A stretch of 9,625 nt of DNA from CALAZP01 sp041164265 (lineage in GTDB: Bacteria; Bacteroidota; Bacteroidia; Chitinophagales; Saprospiraceae): NCBI GenBank assembly GCA_041164265.1, contig JBEAPR010000055.1, positions 1 to 9,625 of the forward strand, in the 5' to 3' direction. The position numbers and the translations under genes were made by a program. Below are positions 1 to 6,690 of this stretch, in pieces. Within the stretch, counting starts at the first letter, position 1. Each line of letters opens with the position of its first letter. The notes beneath the pieces are model-generated. The model was not told where the DNA came from, ran no database searches, and saw nothing but the letters and a program-made list of their open reading frames with translations.

Positions 1-300
1 ACCTTAGCCACTTTTCCTAACCTTACTACACTTACATTAGATCACACAAAAATAACAGGCTCAGGAATAGAAAAATTAAAGTCATTGCCTAACTTAAAAC
101 GTATAAATCTGTCTAATTCAAGTTTTGACATTGAGCACTTGTCCTCACTTTTTGAATTTTCACAACTTGAACAAGTTCATCTCTATCCTATTGATCAAAA
201 TGAAAATATTCGGGCTTTAATTCCGGATTCTCTTCAATCACTTTTTAATTTAGGAACTTATGAAATCACCATTAAAGAAAGAGATACGGTTATTTATTGA
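1..300 (+). CDS. C-terminal end of a leucine-rich-repeat protein (5' end outside window)
   Basis: The frame is open from base 1 to the TGA at 298-300, giving 99 visible residues; the gene begins upstream. The visible part holds about three leucine-rich repeats of roughly 24 residues, with the cores PNLTTLTLDHTKI, PNLKRINLSNSSF and SQLEQVHLY, followed by a short non-repeat tail ending in IY. An internal TTG at 85 could serve as a start, but the repeat pattern runs through it, so it is not the real start. LRR domains bind protein or other partners, and the function cannot be read from this fragment. In Bacteroidetes, similar C-terminal LRRs occur in large proteins with an N-terminal c-type cytochrome domain, often near sulfatase and glycan loci. 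That identity is a guess, because no CxxCH is visible here. The gene ends 6 bases from the stop of the convergent FAH-family gene. Confidence 0.75.
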   Translation, partial: TLATFPNLTTLTLDHTKITGSGIEKLKSLPNLKRINLSNSSFDIEHLSSLFEFSQLEQVHLYPIDQNENIRALIPDSLQSLFNLGTYEITIKERDTVIY

Positions 301-306
301 CCTTAT

Positions 307-1143
307 TTAGCCTACCTCGTTTTGCAATGTGCCAATCCCCTCTATGTTGATTTTAATTTGATCCTTGTGCTGTAAAGTAAAGTTTTCATTAGGAATAATT
401 CCAGTTCCTGTCATTAAAAAACATCCATTTGGAAAATCCATTTCTTTAAATAAAAAATGAATTAATTCTGAAAAGGAACGTTTAATTTCAGCCACTTGGG
501 TTCTGCCTTCAAAAATAACTTCATTTGTTCTAATTATTTCAATGGAAATTATAGTTCTTGGATCTATTGCCCTTTCAGTCACAAGAATACAAGGCCCTAA
601 TGCGGCAGAACCTGTATAACTTTTAGCCTGAGGTAAATACAAGGGGTTTTCTCCTTCAATATCACGAGCGCTCATGTCGTTTCCAATACTATATCCAATT
701 AATTTTTGATTTCGAGTAAGCACAAGTGTAAGTTCAGGCTCAGGGACCGACCACATACTGTCTTTTCGTATTCTGACAGTCTGAAAAGGCCCCCTTACCC
801 TATCAGCAGTGCTTTTGAAAAATAATTCTGGTCGTTCAGCATCATATACTTTATCGTAGAAAGTACTCCCGCCGCTTTCTTTAGATTCTTCCATTCGAGC
901 GGTTTTACTTTTAAAATAGGTTACTCCTGATGCCCATACCTCTTGGCTTTTTATCGGTGGTAAAGCTATATTGTTAAGCTCTTTTTCTGAAAGGGAAAGA
1001 CGGTTGGGCTCAATACATTGTTGGATTAATTCTTTATAGAGTTGATCATTATTTAGAAGTATGTCCCAATCTTTGCTTAATAATTTATAAGAATTCCCTT
1101 TAAAAAAAACAATATTCCCTTTTTTAGTTTTAAATAATTTCAT
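307..1143 (-). CDS. FAH-family 2-keto-3-deoxy-pentonate dehydratase (KdaD-like)
   Basis: This 278-residue cytoplasmic protein belongs to the fumarylacetoacetate hydrolase family. The best match from memory is archaeal 2-keto-3-deoxy-D-arabinonate dehydratase (KdaD), which converts 2-keto-3-deoxy-D-arabinonate (the same compound as 2-keto-3-deoxy-D-xylonate) to alpha-ketoglutarate semialdehyde. Shared blocks are VYDAERPELFFK (about 99-110), VPEPEL (133-138), GNDMSARDIEGENPLYLPQ (154-172) and GTGIIP (246-251). E135, E137 and D156 keep the spacing of the family's metal ligands, and K174 lies where KdaD has an active-site lysine. Length is normal for the subgroup and there is no signal peptide. 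The gene is last in the minus-strand block, 19 nt after the GntP permease, with no clear Shine-Dalgarno. The family also includes 2,4-diketo-3-deoxy-sugar-acid hydrolases and acylpyruvases, but the SARDIEGENPLYLPQ segment favours the dehydratase. Family is certain, subgroup likely, and the exact substrate is inferred. Confidence 0.88.
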   Translation of the reverse strand: MKLFKTKKGNIVFFKGNSYKLLSKDWDILLNNDQLYKELIQQCIEPNRLSLSEKELNNIALPPIKSQEVWASGVTYFKSKTARMEESKESGGSTFYDKVYDAERPELFFKSTADRVRGPFQTVRIRKDSMWSVPEPELTLVLTRNQKLIGYSIGNDMSARDIEGENPLYLPQAKSYTGSAALGPCILVTERAIDPRTIISIEIIRTNEVIFEGRTQVAEIKRSFSELIHFLFKEMDFPNGCFLMTGTGIIPNENFTLQHKDQIKINIEGIGTLQNEVG

Positions 1144-1162
1144 GGCTTTGTAATCGTTTTTT

Positions 1163-2506
1163 CTAATTAATAAGGCTCATTGTATATTGAATCAATAGTA
1201 ATACAATTAATGCGGTGCTACCAAGAAGTAAGGTGGCCAAACTATGCAACCTATAGCCTTGGGGAACAGTCATATTACTGAACTGAGTAATCACCCAAAA
1301 AAAACTATCATTCGTATGTGATATTACTGTTGATCCTGCTCCAATAGCAATAACAACTAGGGCTTTATCAATTGGAGTGATGAGGCCTAAGCCATCAAGC
1401 ATAGGAACTACGATAGAGGCTGTGGTTACTATAGCTACTGTTGATGATCCTTGTGCAGTTTTGATCACAGCTGCTATTACAAAAGGCAACGCAAGGCCTA
1501 AGGGAAGTGATTTTAAAATGGGTTCCACTGTTAGGTGAATTTCTGAGGTCTGTATTACTTTTCCAAAAGCACCACCTGCTGCTGTAATTAATAAAATTGT
1601 TGATGATCCTTTTATGGCTTTGCCAACCCATCCTTTTTCAGAAAGATATTTCCTATTGCCCTTTTTTGGTATACGAATAGCAAAAATCACACCTATCATT
1701 AGAGCAATAATTGGATGTCCAATAAATTCAATACTTGATCTAAAAACTCCTTTATCTAATGGGAACCCTGGATATTGAACTATAGCTTTACTAATAATTA
1801 AAAAAAGAGGAATGAGGATAGGGAATAGTGTTTTGATTAGAGAGGGTAGTTCTTCCGTATCTATTTGAGAGTCAATTGAATTTAATGAATCGGCTTCAAT
1901 CCAAATATTTTCCCCCATACGTTTTGCAAATTTAATCCCTACAAGCAAGCCTATGCTACTTGTAAAAAGACCAATAAGTATAACCCACCCAAGGTCTGCT
2001 CCAATAATGGCCGCAGCTGCTAATGGTCCAGGAGTAGGAGGAACCATTGTATGTGCAGCTGTTAGTCCGATACCTAAAGCTATGGCAGTTCCTGCAAGGG
2101 ATACGCCCATCTTACGCGTTAAGGCTTTATTTAGGGGCGTTAATATGACAAATCCTGAATCGGCAAATACAGGAATTGAGATTAAATATCCCATCCAACC
2201 AATGGCTGCATGTAAACGTTTTTGACCCAATTTTTTGATAAAGTAGTTAGCTATAACCTGTGCTCCACCAGATTCTTCAACAAAAGTTCCAATAATAAGT
2301 CCTGCAACAATAATCATCCCTATGGAGCCTAAAGTGCTCCCAAATCCTTCTTGTAAGCTTTTTAATACCTGTTCTGAAGTTAAACCTACAGCTAAACCAA
2401 AACCAATGCTAACAAGTATTAAAGCAATAAAAGGGTGCCATTGAAATTTGCTAGTTAGCATTATGATTAAAAGAATGGCAAAAAATAGGAGAATGAAAGA
2501 AGGCAT
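1163..2506 (-). CDS. GntP-family sugar-acid (gluconate-type) permease
   Basis: This 447-residue, highly hydrophobic inner-membrane protein has the length and layout of the GntP family, proton symporters for gluconate and related hydroxy-acids. Recognisable family segments are VFADSGFVIL (113-122), HTMVPPTPGP (152-161), TAQGSSTVA (350-358) and SHTNDSFFW (396-404). Two membrane-rich halves flank a hydrophilic loop at about 198-222. A start-proximal membrane segment begins at residue 4 with no cleavable signal. The ATG lies 3 nt after the TAA of the dehydratase gene, so the two are probably translationally coupled, and the FAH-family gene follows 19 nt later. Sitting between two sugar-acid enzymes, it probably imports the aldonate that the dehydratase consumes (inference). 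GntP homologues also carry idonate, fructuronate, glycerate and serine, so the substrate is open. Confidence 0.93.
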   Translation of the reverse strand: MPSFILLFFAILLIIMLTSKFQWHPFIALILVSIGFGLAVGLTSEQVLKSLQEGFGSTLGSIGMIIVAGLIIGTFVEESGGAQVIANYFIKKLGQKRLHAAIGWMGYLISIPVFADSGFVILTPLNKALTRKMGVSLAGTAIALGIGLTAAHTMVPPTPGPLAAAAIIGADLGWVILIGLFTSSIGLLVGIKFAKRMGENIWIEADSLNSIDSQIDTEELPSLIKTLFPILIPLFLIISKAIVQYPGFPLDKGVFRSSIEFIGHPIIALMIGVIFAIRIPKKGNRKYLSEKGWVGKAIKGSSTILLITAAGGAFGKVIQTSEIHLTVEPILKSLPLGLALPFVIAAVIKTAQGSSTVAIVTTASIVVPMLDGLGLITPIDKALVVIAIGAGSTVISHTNDSFFWVITQFSNMTVPQGYRLHSLATLLLGSTALIVLLLIQYTMSLIN

Positions 2507-2509
2507 ATG

Positions 2510-4225
2510 TTAATGTAAATCTCGATTTACAACCGCTCCTGATCCTCCTTTTAAAAAATCCAAATCACACCCTTGATCAGCTTGGTTAACATTTTCAATA
2601 TACATTTTGGTATATCCTCTGTCAGCTTGTGGCTGTGGCGGAGTCCATTCTTTTTTTCTTTGGGCTAATTCTTCTTCTGATACTTCCAACTGAAGTCTGC
2701 GATTGGCTACATCTAGAGTTATCATATCGCCGTTACGGACTAGAGCTAGTGTTCCCCCTACAGCTGACTCTGGAGCAACGTGTAATACTACAGTTCCATA
2801 GGCAGTACCACTCATCCTTCCATCAGAAATACGAACCATGTCTGTTACGCCTTGATCCAAGAGTTTTTTGGGTAATGTCATATTTCCTACTTCAGGCATA
2901 CCTGGGTATCCTACAGGACCAACCCCCTGTAAAACCATGACACAGTCTTTGTCAATATCAAGACTAGGATCATTTATTCTATTATGGTAATCTTCAATCG
3001 ATTCAAAGACTACTGCTCTTCCTCTGTGATTCATCAAATTTGGACTTGCAGCACACGGTTTTATTACTGCTCCTTTTTCACATAAATTTCCATGCAAAAC
3101 AGCTATTCCCGCTTCTTTAATGAAGGGGTTTTCAAGATCGCCAATAACTTTACTGTTACTGTTTGCCGTATTTTTTGCATTTTCAACTAAAGTTGTTCCA
3201 TTCACAGTAATTGCTGGTCTTAAATGTTTCTGCATTGCATCAATAACGGCATTAAGCCCTCCGGCATAAAAAAGATCCTCCATAAGATATTCTCCTGCAG
3301 GCATAAGATTGACAATCATAGGAAGTCGACTCGCCAGCGTATCAAAATCTTCTAAAGATAAGGTAACGCCTAATCGACGGGCAATGGCTAATAGATGAAG
3401 TACCACGTTAGTTGAGCCCCCAATAGCTGCATTTATTTTTATAGCATTTTCAAATGCCTCTCGGGTAAGCACTTTTGATATTTTAAGGTCTTCTCGAACC
3501 ATTTCAACAATTCGATTCCCAGCTAAGTGAGCCATGACTTTCTTGCGCGAATCTACTGCGGGTATTGCGGCAGCATTGGGAAGGGTTAAACCAAGGGCTT
3601 CAACTGTACACGCCATTGAAGAAGCTGTTCCCATGGTCATACAATGTCCCGCACTTCTACTCATACAAGATTCGGCTTCACGCACTTCTTCTCCTGACAC
3701 TTCCCCTTTTACAAGTGCTTCTGAGAGTTGCCAAGTTAATGTTCCTGAACCTACTTTTTTCCCTCGCCAATATCCATTTAACATCGGCCCCCCTGGTACT
3801 ACAATAGTGGGTAAGTCCACACTACACGCGCCCATTATCGTTGAAGGTGTTGTTTTGTCACAGCCTGTAAGAAGCACAACCCCATCAATGGGATTGGCGC
3901 GTATACTTTCCTCCGTATCCATACTTGCCAAATTTCTCCACAACATCGTTGTGGGTTTCATTAGGGTTTCTCCTAAAGACATCACAGGAAATTCAAGAGG
4001 AAAACCTCCTGCTTCATATACTCCTCTTTTTACAATTTCAGCAAAATCTCTTAGGTGTGCATTACAGGGCGTTAAGTCTGACCAAGTATTGCATATACCG
4101 ATTACGGGCTTTCCATCAAACATATGGTCAGGATGGCCTTGATTTCGCATCCAAGAGCGATGCACAAAACCCATTTTATCGTTATGGCCAAACCATTCAC
4201 TACTACGTAGTTTTTTATCTTTCAT
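2510..4225 (-). CDS. IlvD/Edd-family sugar-acid (pentonate-type) dehydratase
   Basis: This 571-residue cytoplasmic Fe-S enzyme removes water from a sugar acid to give the 2-keto-3-deoxy acid. It carries the IlvD/Edd cluster ligands C54 (in TPCNAH), C122 (in TGCDKTTP) and C195 (in SAGHCMTMGT), the Mg-site D123 and K124 (the lysine is carbamylated in relatives), and the catalytic S472 in SDGRMSGT. These positions run in parallel with rhizobial L-arabinonate dehydratase (C59, C127, K129, C200, S480 from memory), as does the N-terminal stretch RSSEWFGHNDKMGFVHRSW. That points to the pentonate/hexonate dehydratases rather than branched-chain amino-acid IlvD. Characterised relatives accept L-arabinonate, D-xylonate, D-fuconate or D-galactonate, so the substrate here is not fixed. 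The KdaD-like gene downstream favours a pentonate. It is the first gene after a 53-nt gap holding a promoter candidate, and it ends 3 nt before the permease. Confidence 0.93.
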   Translation of the reverse strand: MKDKKLRSSEWFGHNDKMGFVHRSWMRNQGHPDHMFDGKPVIGICNTWSDLTPCNAHLRDFAEIVKRGVYEAGGFPLEFPVMSLGETLMKPTTMLWRNLASMDTEESIRANPIDGVVLLTGCDKTTPSTIMGACSVDLPTIVVPGGPMLNGYWRGKKVGSGTLTWQLSEALVKGEVSGEEVREAESCMSRSAGHCMTMGTASSMACTVEALGLTLPNAAAIPAVDSRKKVMAHLAGNRIVEMVREDLKISKVLTREAFENAIKINAAIGGSTNVVLHLLAIARRLGVTLSLEDFDTLASRLPMIVNLMPAGEYLMEDLFYAGGLNAVIDAMQKHLRPAITVNGTTLVENAKNTANSNSKVIGDLENPFIKEAGIAVLHGNLCEKGAVIKPCAASPNLMNHRGRAVVFESIEDYHNRINDPSLDIDKDCVMVLQGVGPVGYPGMPEVGNMTLPKKLLDQGVTDMVRISDGRMSGTAYGTVVLHVAPESAVGGTLALVRNGDMITLDVANRRLQLEVSEEELAQRKKEWTPPQPQADRGYTKMYIENVNQADQGCDLDFLKGGSGAVVNRDLH

Positions 4226-4253
4226 TTAATACTTTCAATTTTTATGTGACTAT

Positions 4254-4287
4254 CAAATGTACCCATAATTTAAGCGCATTAATCAAA
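4254..4287 (-). promoter_or_regulatory. Bacteroidetes-type promoter upstream of the dehydratase gene
   Basis: On the minus strand, TACATTTG (4261 to 4254) is a perfect match to the Bacteroidetes -7 consensus TAnnTTTG. A TTTG (4287 to 4284) lies 22 nt upstream, within the spacing usually quoted for the -33 element. Transcription would start near 4248, leaving a leader of roughly 20-25 nt before the ATG at 4225. The -33 element overlaps the last codons of the SSS symporter gene. The match is seen directly; activity is inferred. Confidence 0.6.
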
Positions 4288-5766
4288 GTTTTGCTTTACA
4301 TTATCTCTCAGTTGAGATTTTTTCTGTTGAAATTGAAATAAAGCCAACCCTGATAAAACAATTGTGATAGTGCTTAGTACTATGGCTAGGTATGGGTGTA
4401 GCGTTATGCCTAATGAATACAAAGGAAAAGAATTTGAAAGCGTTGCCCATAGTAAAGTTAATAGCCCAAGGGTAGTGGCAATTATGGGAATACTTTTACC
4501 TTCTTTAATTGTAGAAATCCCTAAGATAAAAAGACCTAACATCCCTCCGCTGAAAATAGAAGCAAATTTCCACCAAGTATCCAAAACTCCTTTTACGTTA
4601 ATCATAAATAGTGCTATAAGAATACCTAATCCCCCAATGACAATTGAAATTCTATACAAAACCTTTATTGCTTCTGATTCTTGTATATTCTTAACTTTTT
4701 TTTGATAAAAATCAATATAAAAAACCGTGGCCATACTATTAAAACTAGTTGATATAGTACTCATTCCGGCTGCAAAAATTGCAGCTACCAATAGCCCTGA
4801 TAGGCCAACCGGTAAAGTGTTCGCAATAAAATAGGGAAAGACCTGATCTGCGGGTAATCCATCTGGAAGTAAATGTGTTGTACTTTGATAATAAACATAT
4901 AATGCCGTGCCTATGAATAAAAAAATTGCTGAGACAGGTAGATACAACAGCCCACCAAAAAAAGCTGCTTTTTTTGCTTCCGTATCTGAAGGTAATACCA
5001 TATAACGTTGAATATAATTTTGATCAATCCCAAAGTTTTGAAGATTGATAAAAATCCCATATATCAAAACAACCCAAAATGTGGGTCGTGTTAAGTCTGT
5101 TGTAAAAGAGCCTAGACTAAACTTTTCTTGTTCAATACCTATTGAAATAATTTCTGACATTCCTCCAGAAATTGAGTTTGCCGTAAAAAAAACACATGCA
5201 ATTGCTCCAATAATTAAAATAATCCCTTGAATAGCGTCAGCCCACAATACTGCTTCTATTCCTCCCAATACAGCATATAGTGCTACAAAAATACCAGTTA
5301 AGATTATTACCCAAAAAAGTTCCCATCCCAAAATGGCATTTAGGGCAAGGGCTAGTAAAAAAAGAATGGTGCCAATACGCATAAGTTGTGTTAATAAATA
5401 ACATGCCGCCGTATAGGTTCTTGCCCACGGACCAAATCGATAGGCCATATAGGTATAGGCGGATGGACTGTTGATCTTTCTATATACAGGAATAAAATAT
5501 TGAACTGCAATAACAGCAGCTAGGGGAAGGGATATGCTAAATACAAAAGGATTCCAGTTTCCTGAATAGGCGCTGCCAGGTAATGCCAAATAGCTTATAC
5601 TACTTACAAACGTAGCAAATATGGATAAAGTAACTACCCAAGAAGGGATGTTCCCAGATCCTAAGGTAAAACGAGCAACGCTTTTGTTTTTTGTAAAAAA
5701 TGTTCCACCAAGAAAAAGTAAAGTGACTAGATAAAGTAAAATAATAATACCGTCAATCGTTTTCAT
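4279..5766 (-). CDS. SSS-family sodium:solute symporter
   Basis: This 495-residue inner-membrane protein is of the solute:sodium symporter family (SGLT/PutP type), which couples Na+ entry to uptake of sugars, sialic acid, amino acids or other solutes. Family marks include the N-terminal membrane segment (about 6-24), FVSSISYLALPG (53-64), the signature-like GGIEAVLWADAIQ (168-180), GIDQNYIQRY (246-255) and AAIFAAGMSTISTSFNS (328-344), which corresponds to the second half of the sodium-2 site. About 13-14 membrane segments can be seen and the length is normal. Its ATG overlaps the TGA of the lyase gene by 4 nt (ATGA), so translation is probably coupled. Placed after a secreted glycan-active protein and a keto-acid lyase, it probably imports a released monosaccharide or sugar acid (inference). 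Sialic-acid SSS carriers exist too, but nothing here proves that substrate. Confidence 0.93.
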   Translation of the reverse strand: MKTIDGIIILLYLVTLLFLGGTFFTKNKSVARFTLGSGNIPSWVVTLSIFATFVSSISYLALPGSAYSGNWNPFVFSISLPLAAVIAVQYFIPVYRKINSPSAYTYMAYRFGPWARTYTAACYLLTQLMRIGTILFLLALALNAILGWELFWVIILTGIFVALYAVLGGIEAVLWADAIQGIILIIGAIACVFFTANSISGGMSEIISIGIEQEKFSLGSFTTDLTRPTFWVVLIYGIFINLQNFGIDQNYIQRYMVLPSDTEAKKAAFFGGLLYLPVSAIFLFIGTALYVYYQSTTHLLPDGLPADQVFPYFIANTLPVGLSGLLVAAIFAAGMSTISTSFNSMATVFYIDFYQKKVKNIQESEAIKVLYRISIVIGGLGILIALFMINVKGVLDTWWKFASIFSGGMLGLFILGISTIKEGKSIPIIATTLGLLTLLWATLSNSFPLYSLGITLHPYLAIVLSTITIVLSGLALFQFQQKKSQLRDNVKQNFD

Positions 5767-6689
5767 ATAAGGGTGTCTAATTCCTCTTGAATTGATTGGG
5801 TTCGGAGCTGAATTGTCTCTAAAAAGCTTTCATCTCCTGGAAGTAATGGGGGAGCTAAAACATTTTTGCAAATTCCCATTGCGGTTGCAGCTGCTTTTAT
5901 CCCTTTCAAATAGCTATAGGCCCCCCCTTCTAAAGCATAAATCTCTTTAGAAATTCGCATTACTAGTTGATGTAATGCGCTTACTTTTTCTAAATCTCTT
6001 TGCTTTAAAGCTATTGATAGTTGTAAAAATAACTTAGGGAAAAGGTTGCTCCCTCCATTTACCCCGCCGTGAAACCCTTTTAAAACCCATTCAGTTAATA
6101 ATTCTTCAGGTCCAATAAGAAAATTTAACCTTTTCTTTTTAGCTATCGCCGTTAACTCCTCTAGATAATCAGCATTTCCTGAACTGTCTTTACAGCCTAT
6201 AATGTTGGGGTGTTGCTGTAATGCTAAAATTACATTTGGAGGAATATTAAAATGGGTGCTTTTGGGATAATTATATAAAAACAAGGGTAAACTACATTGA
6301 TTTGCCAAAGCAGTAAAATAAGTTTCAATTTCTGAAGTGTTTAAATCAAAATAGTAAGGAGGTAAAGCAACAACAGCGTCAGCACCTTGTTCTTTTGCAT
6401 AGTTACAAAGTGAAATGCTCTGTTCTATTGCGGTATCACCTATACCCACTAAAAGTGGAATCTCCGTAGCTTTTAATTTTTGACAACACAGATAAATTAA
6501 TTCTTTCTTTGTTTTTAGGCTAAGGCTACTTGCTTCACCTGTGGTGCCTAAAATAAATATCCCCTCAATTTCCCCATCAATAAGATGCTCTAATAACCTT
6601 ATTGTAGCGCTTTGATCTAATGAAAAGTCAGGATTTAAAGGGGTAATCATAGGGCAAACAATGCCTTCAAAAAATAACTTTTTTGCCAT
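5763..6689 (-). CDS. DapA/NanA/KDG-aldolase-family lyase
   Basis: This 308-residue (beta/alpha)8-barrel enzyme is of the class I DHDPS/N-acetylneuraminate lyase superfamily, which acts on alpha-keto acids through a lysine Schiff base. Visible are GTTGE (48-52, carboxylate binding), catalytic Y139 in YNYP (139-142), Schiff-base K167 in GCKDSSG (165-171) and GGVNGGSN (208-215). Five residues after the Tyr, where lysine-pathway DapA has a conserved Arg, there is S144, so lysine biosynthesis is unlikely. YNYPKST resembles the YNYPTAT of archaeal 2-keto-3-deoxygluconate aldolases (from memory) more than the YNIP of sialic-acid lyases. It may cleave a 2-keto-3-deoxy acid to pyruvate plus an aldehyde, or dehydrate one like L-2-keto-3-deoxyarabonate dehydratase. 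N-acetylneuraminate lyase stays possible because of the neighbouring 'sialidase'. The start is 1 nt after the upstream stop, and the end overlaps the SSS start by 4 nt. There is no signal peptide. Confidence 0.88.
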   Translation of the reverse strand: MAKKLFFEGIVCPMITPLNPDFSLDQSATIRLLEHLIDGEIEGIFILGTTGEASSLSLKTKKELIYLCCQKLKATEIPLLVGIGDTAIEQSISLCNYAKEQGADAVVALPPYYFDLNTSEIETYFTALANQCSLPLFLYNYPKSTHFNIPPNVILALQQHPNIIGCKDSSGNADYLEELTAIAKKKRLNFLIGPEELLTEWVLKGFHGGVNGGSNLFPKLFLQLSIALKQRDLEKVSALHQLVMRISKEIYALEGGAYSYLKGIKAAATAMGICKNVLAPPLLPGDESFLETIQLRTQSIQEELDTLI

Positions 6690-6690
6690 C

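Noticed and set aside
1395..1631. Minus-strand frame inside the GntP gene
   Set aside because: It is an out-of-frame shadow of a membrane-protein gene with a low-complexity, motif-free product.
3534..4142. Long plus-strand open frame (202 codons) opposite the dehydratase gene
   Set aside because: It is antisense to a highly conserved enzyme whose Fe-S and active-site residues are read from the other strand; the translated product has no recognisable domain and no start context of its own.
2510..4225. Biosynthetic IlvD (valine/isoleucine pathway) as the identity of the dehydratase
   Set aside because: The N-terminal stretch and cysteine spacing match pentonate dehydratases, and all neighbours are sugar-acid catabolic genes with no ilvBNC or leu genes.
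3925..4341. Plus-strand open frame (138 codons) spanning the gap between the dehydratase and symporter genes
   Set aside because: It is a shadow of the dehydratase N-terminus and symporter C-terminus; its composition follows the complementary genes and it shows no motif.
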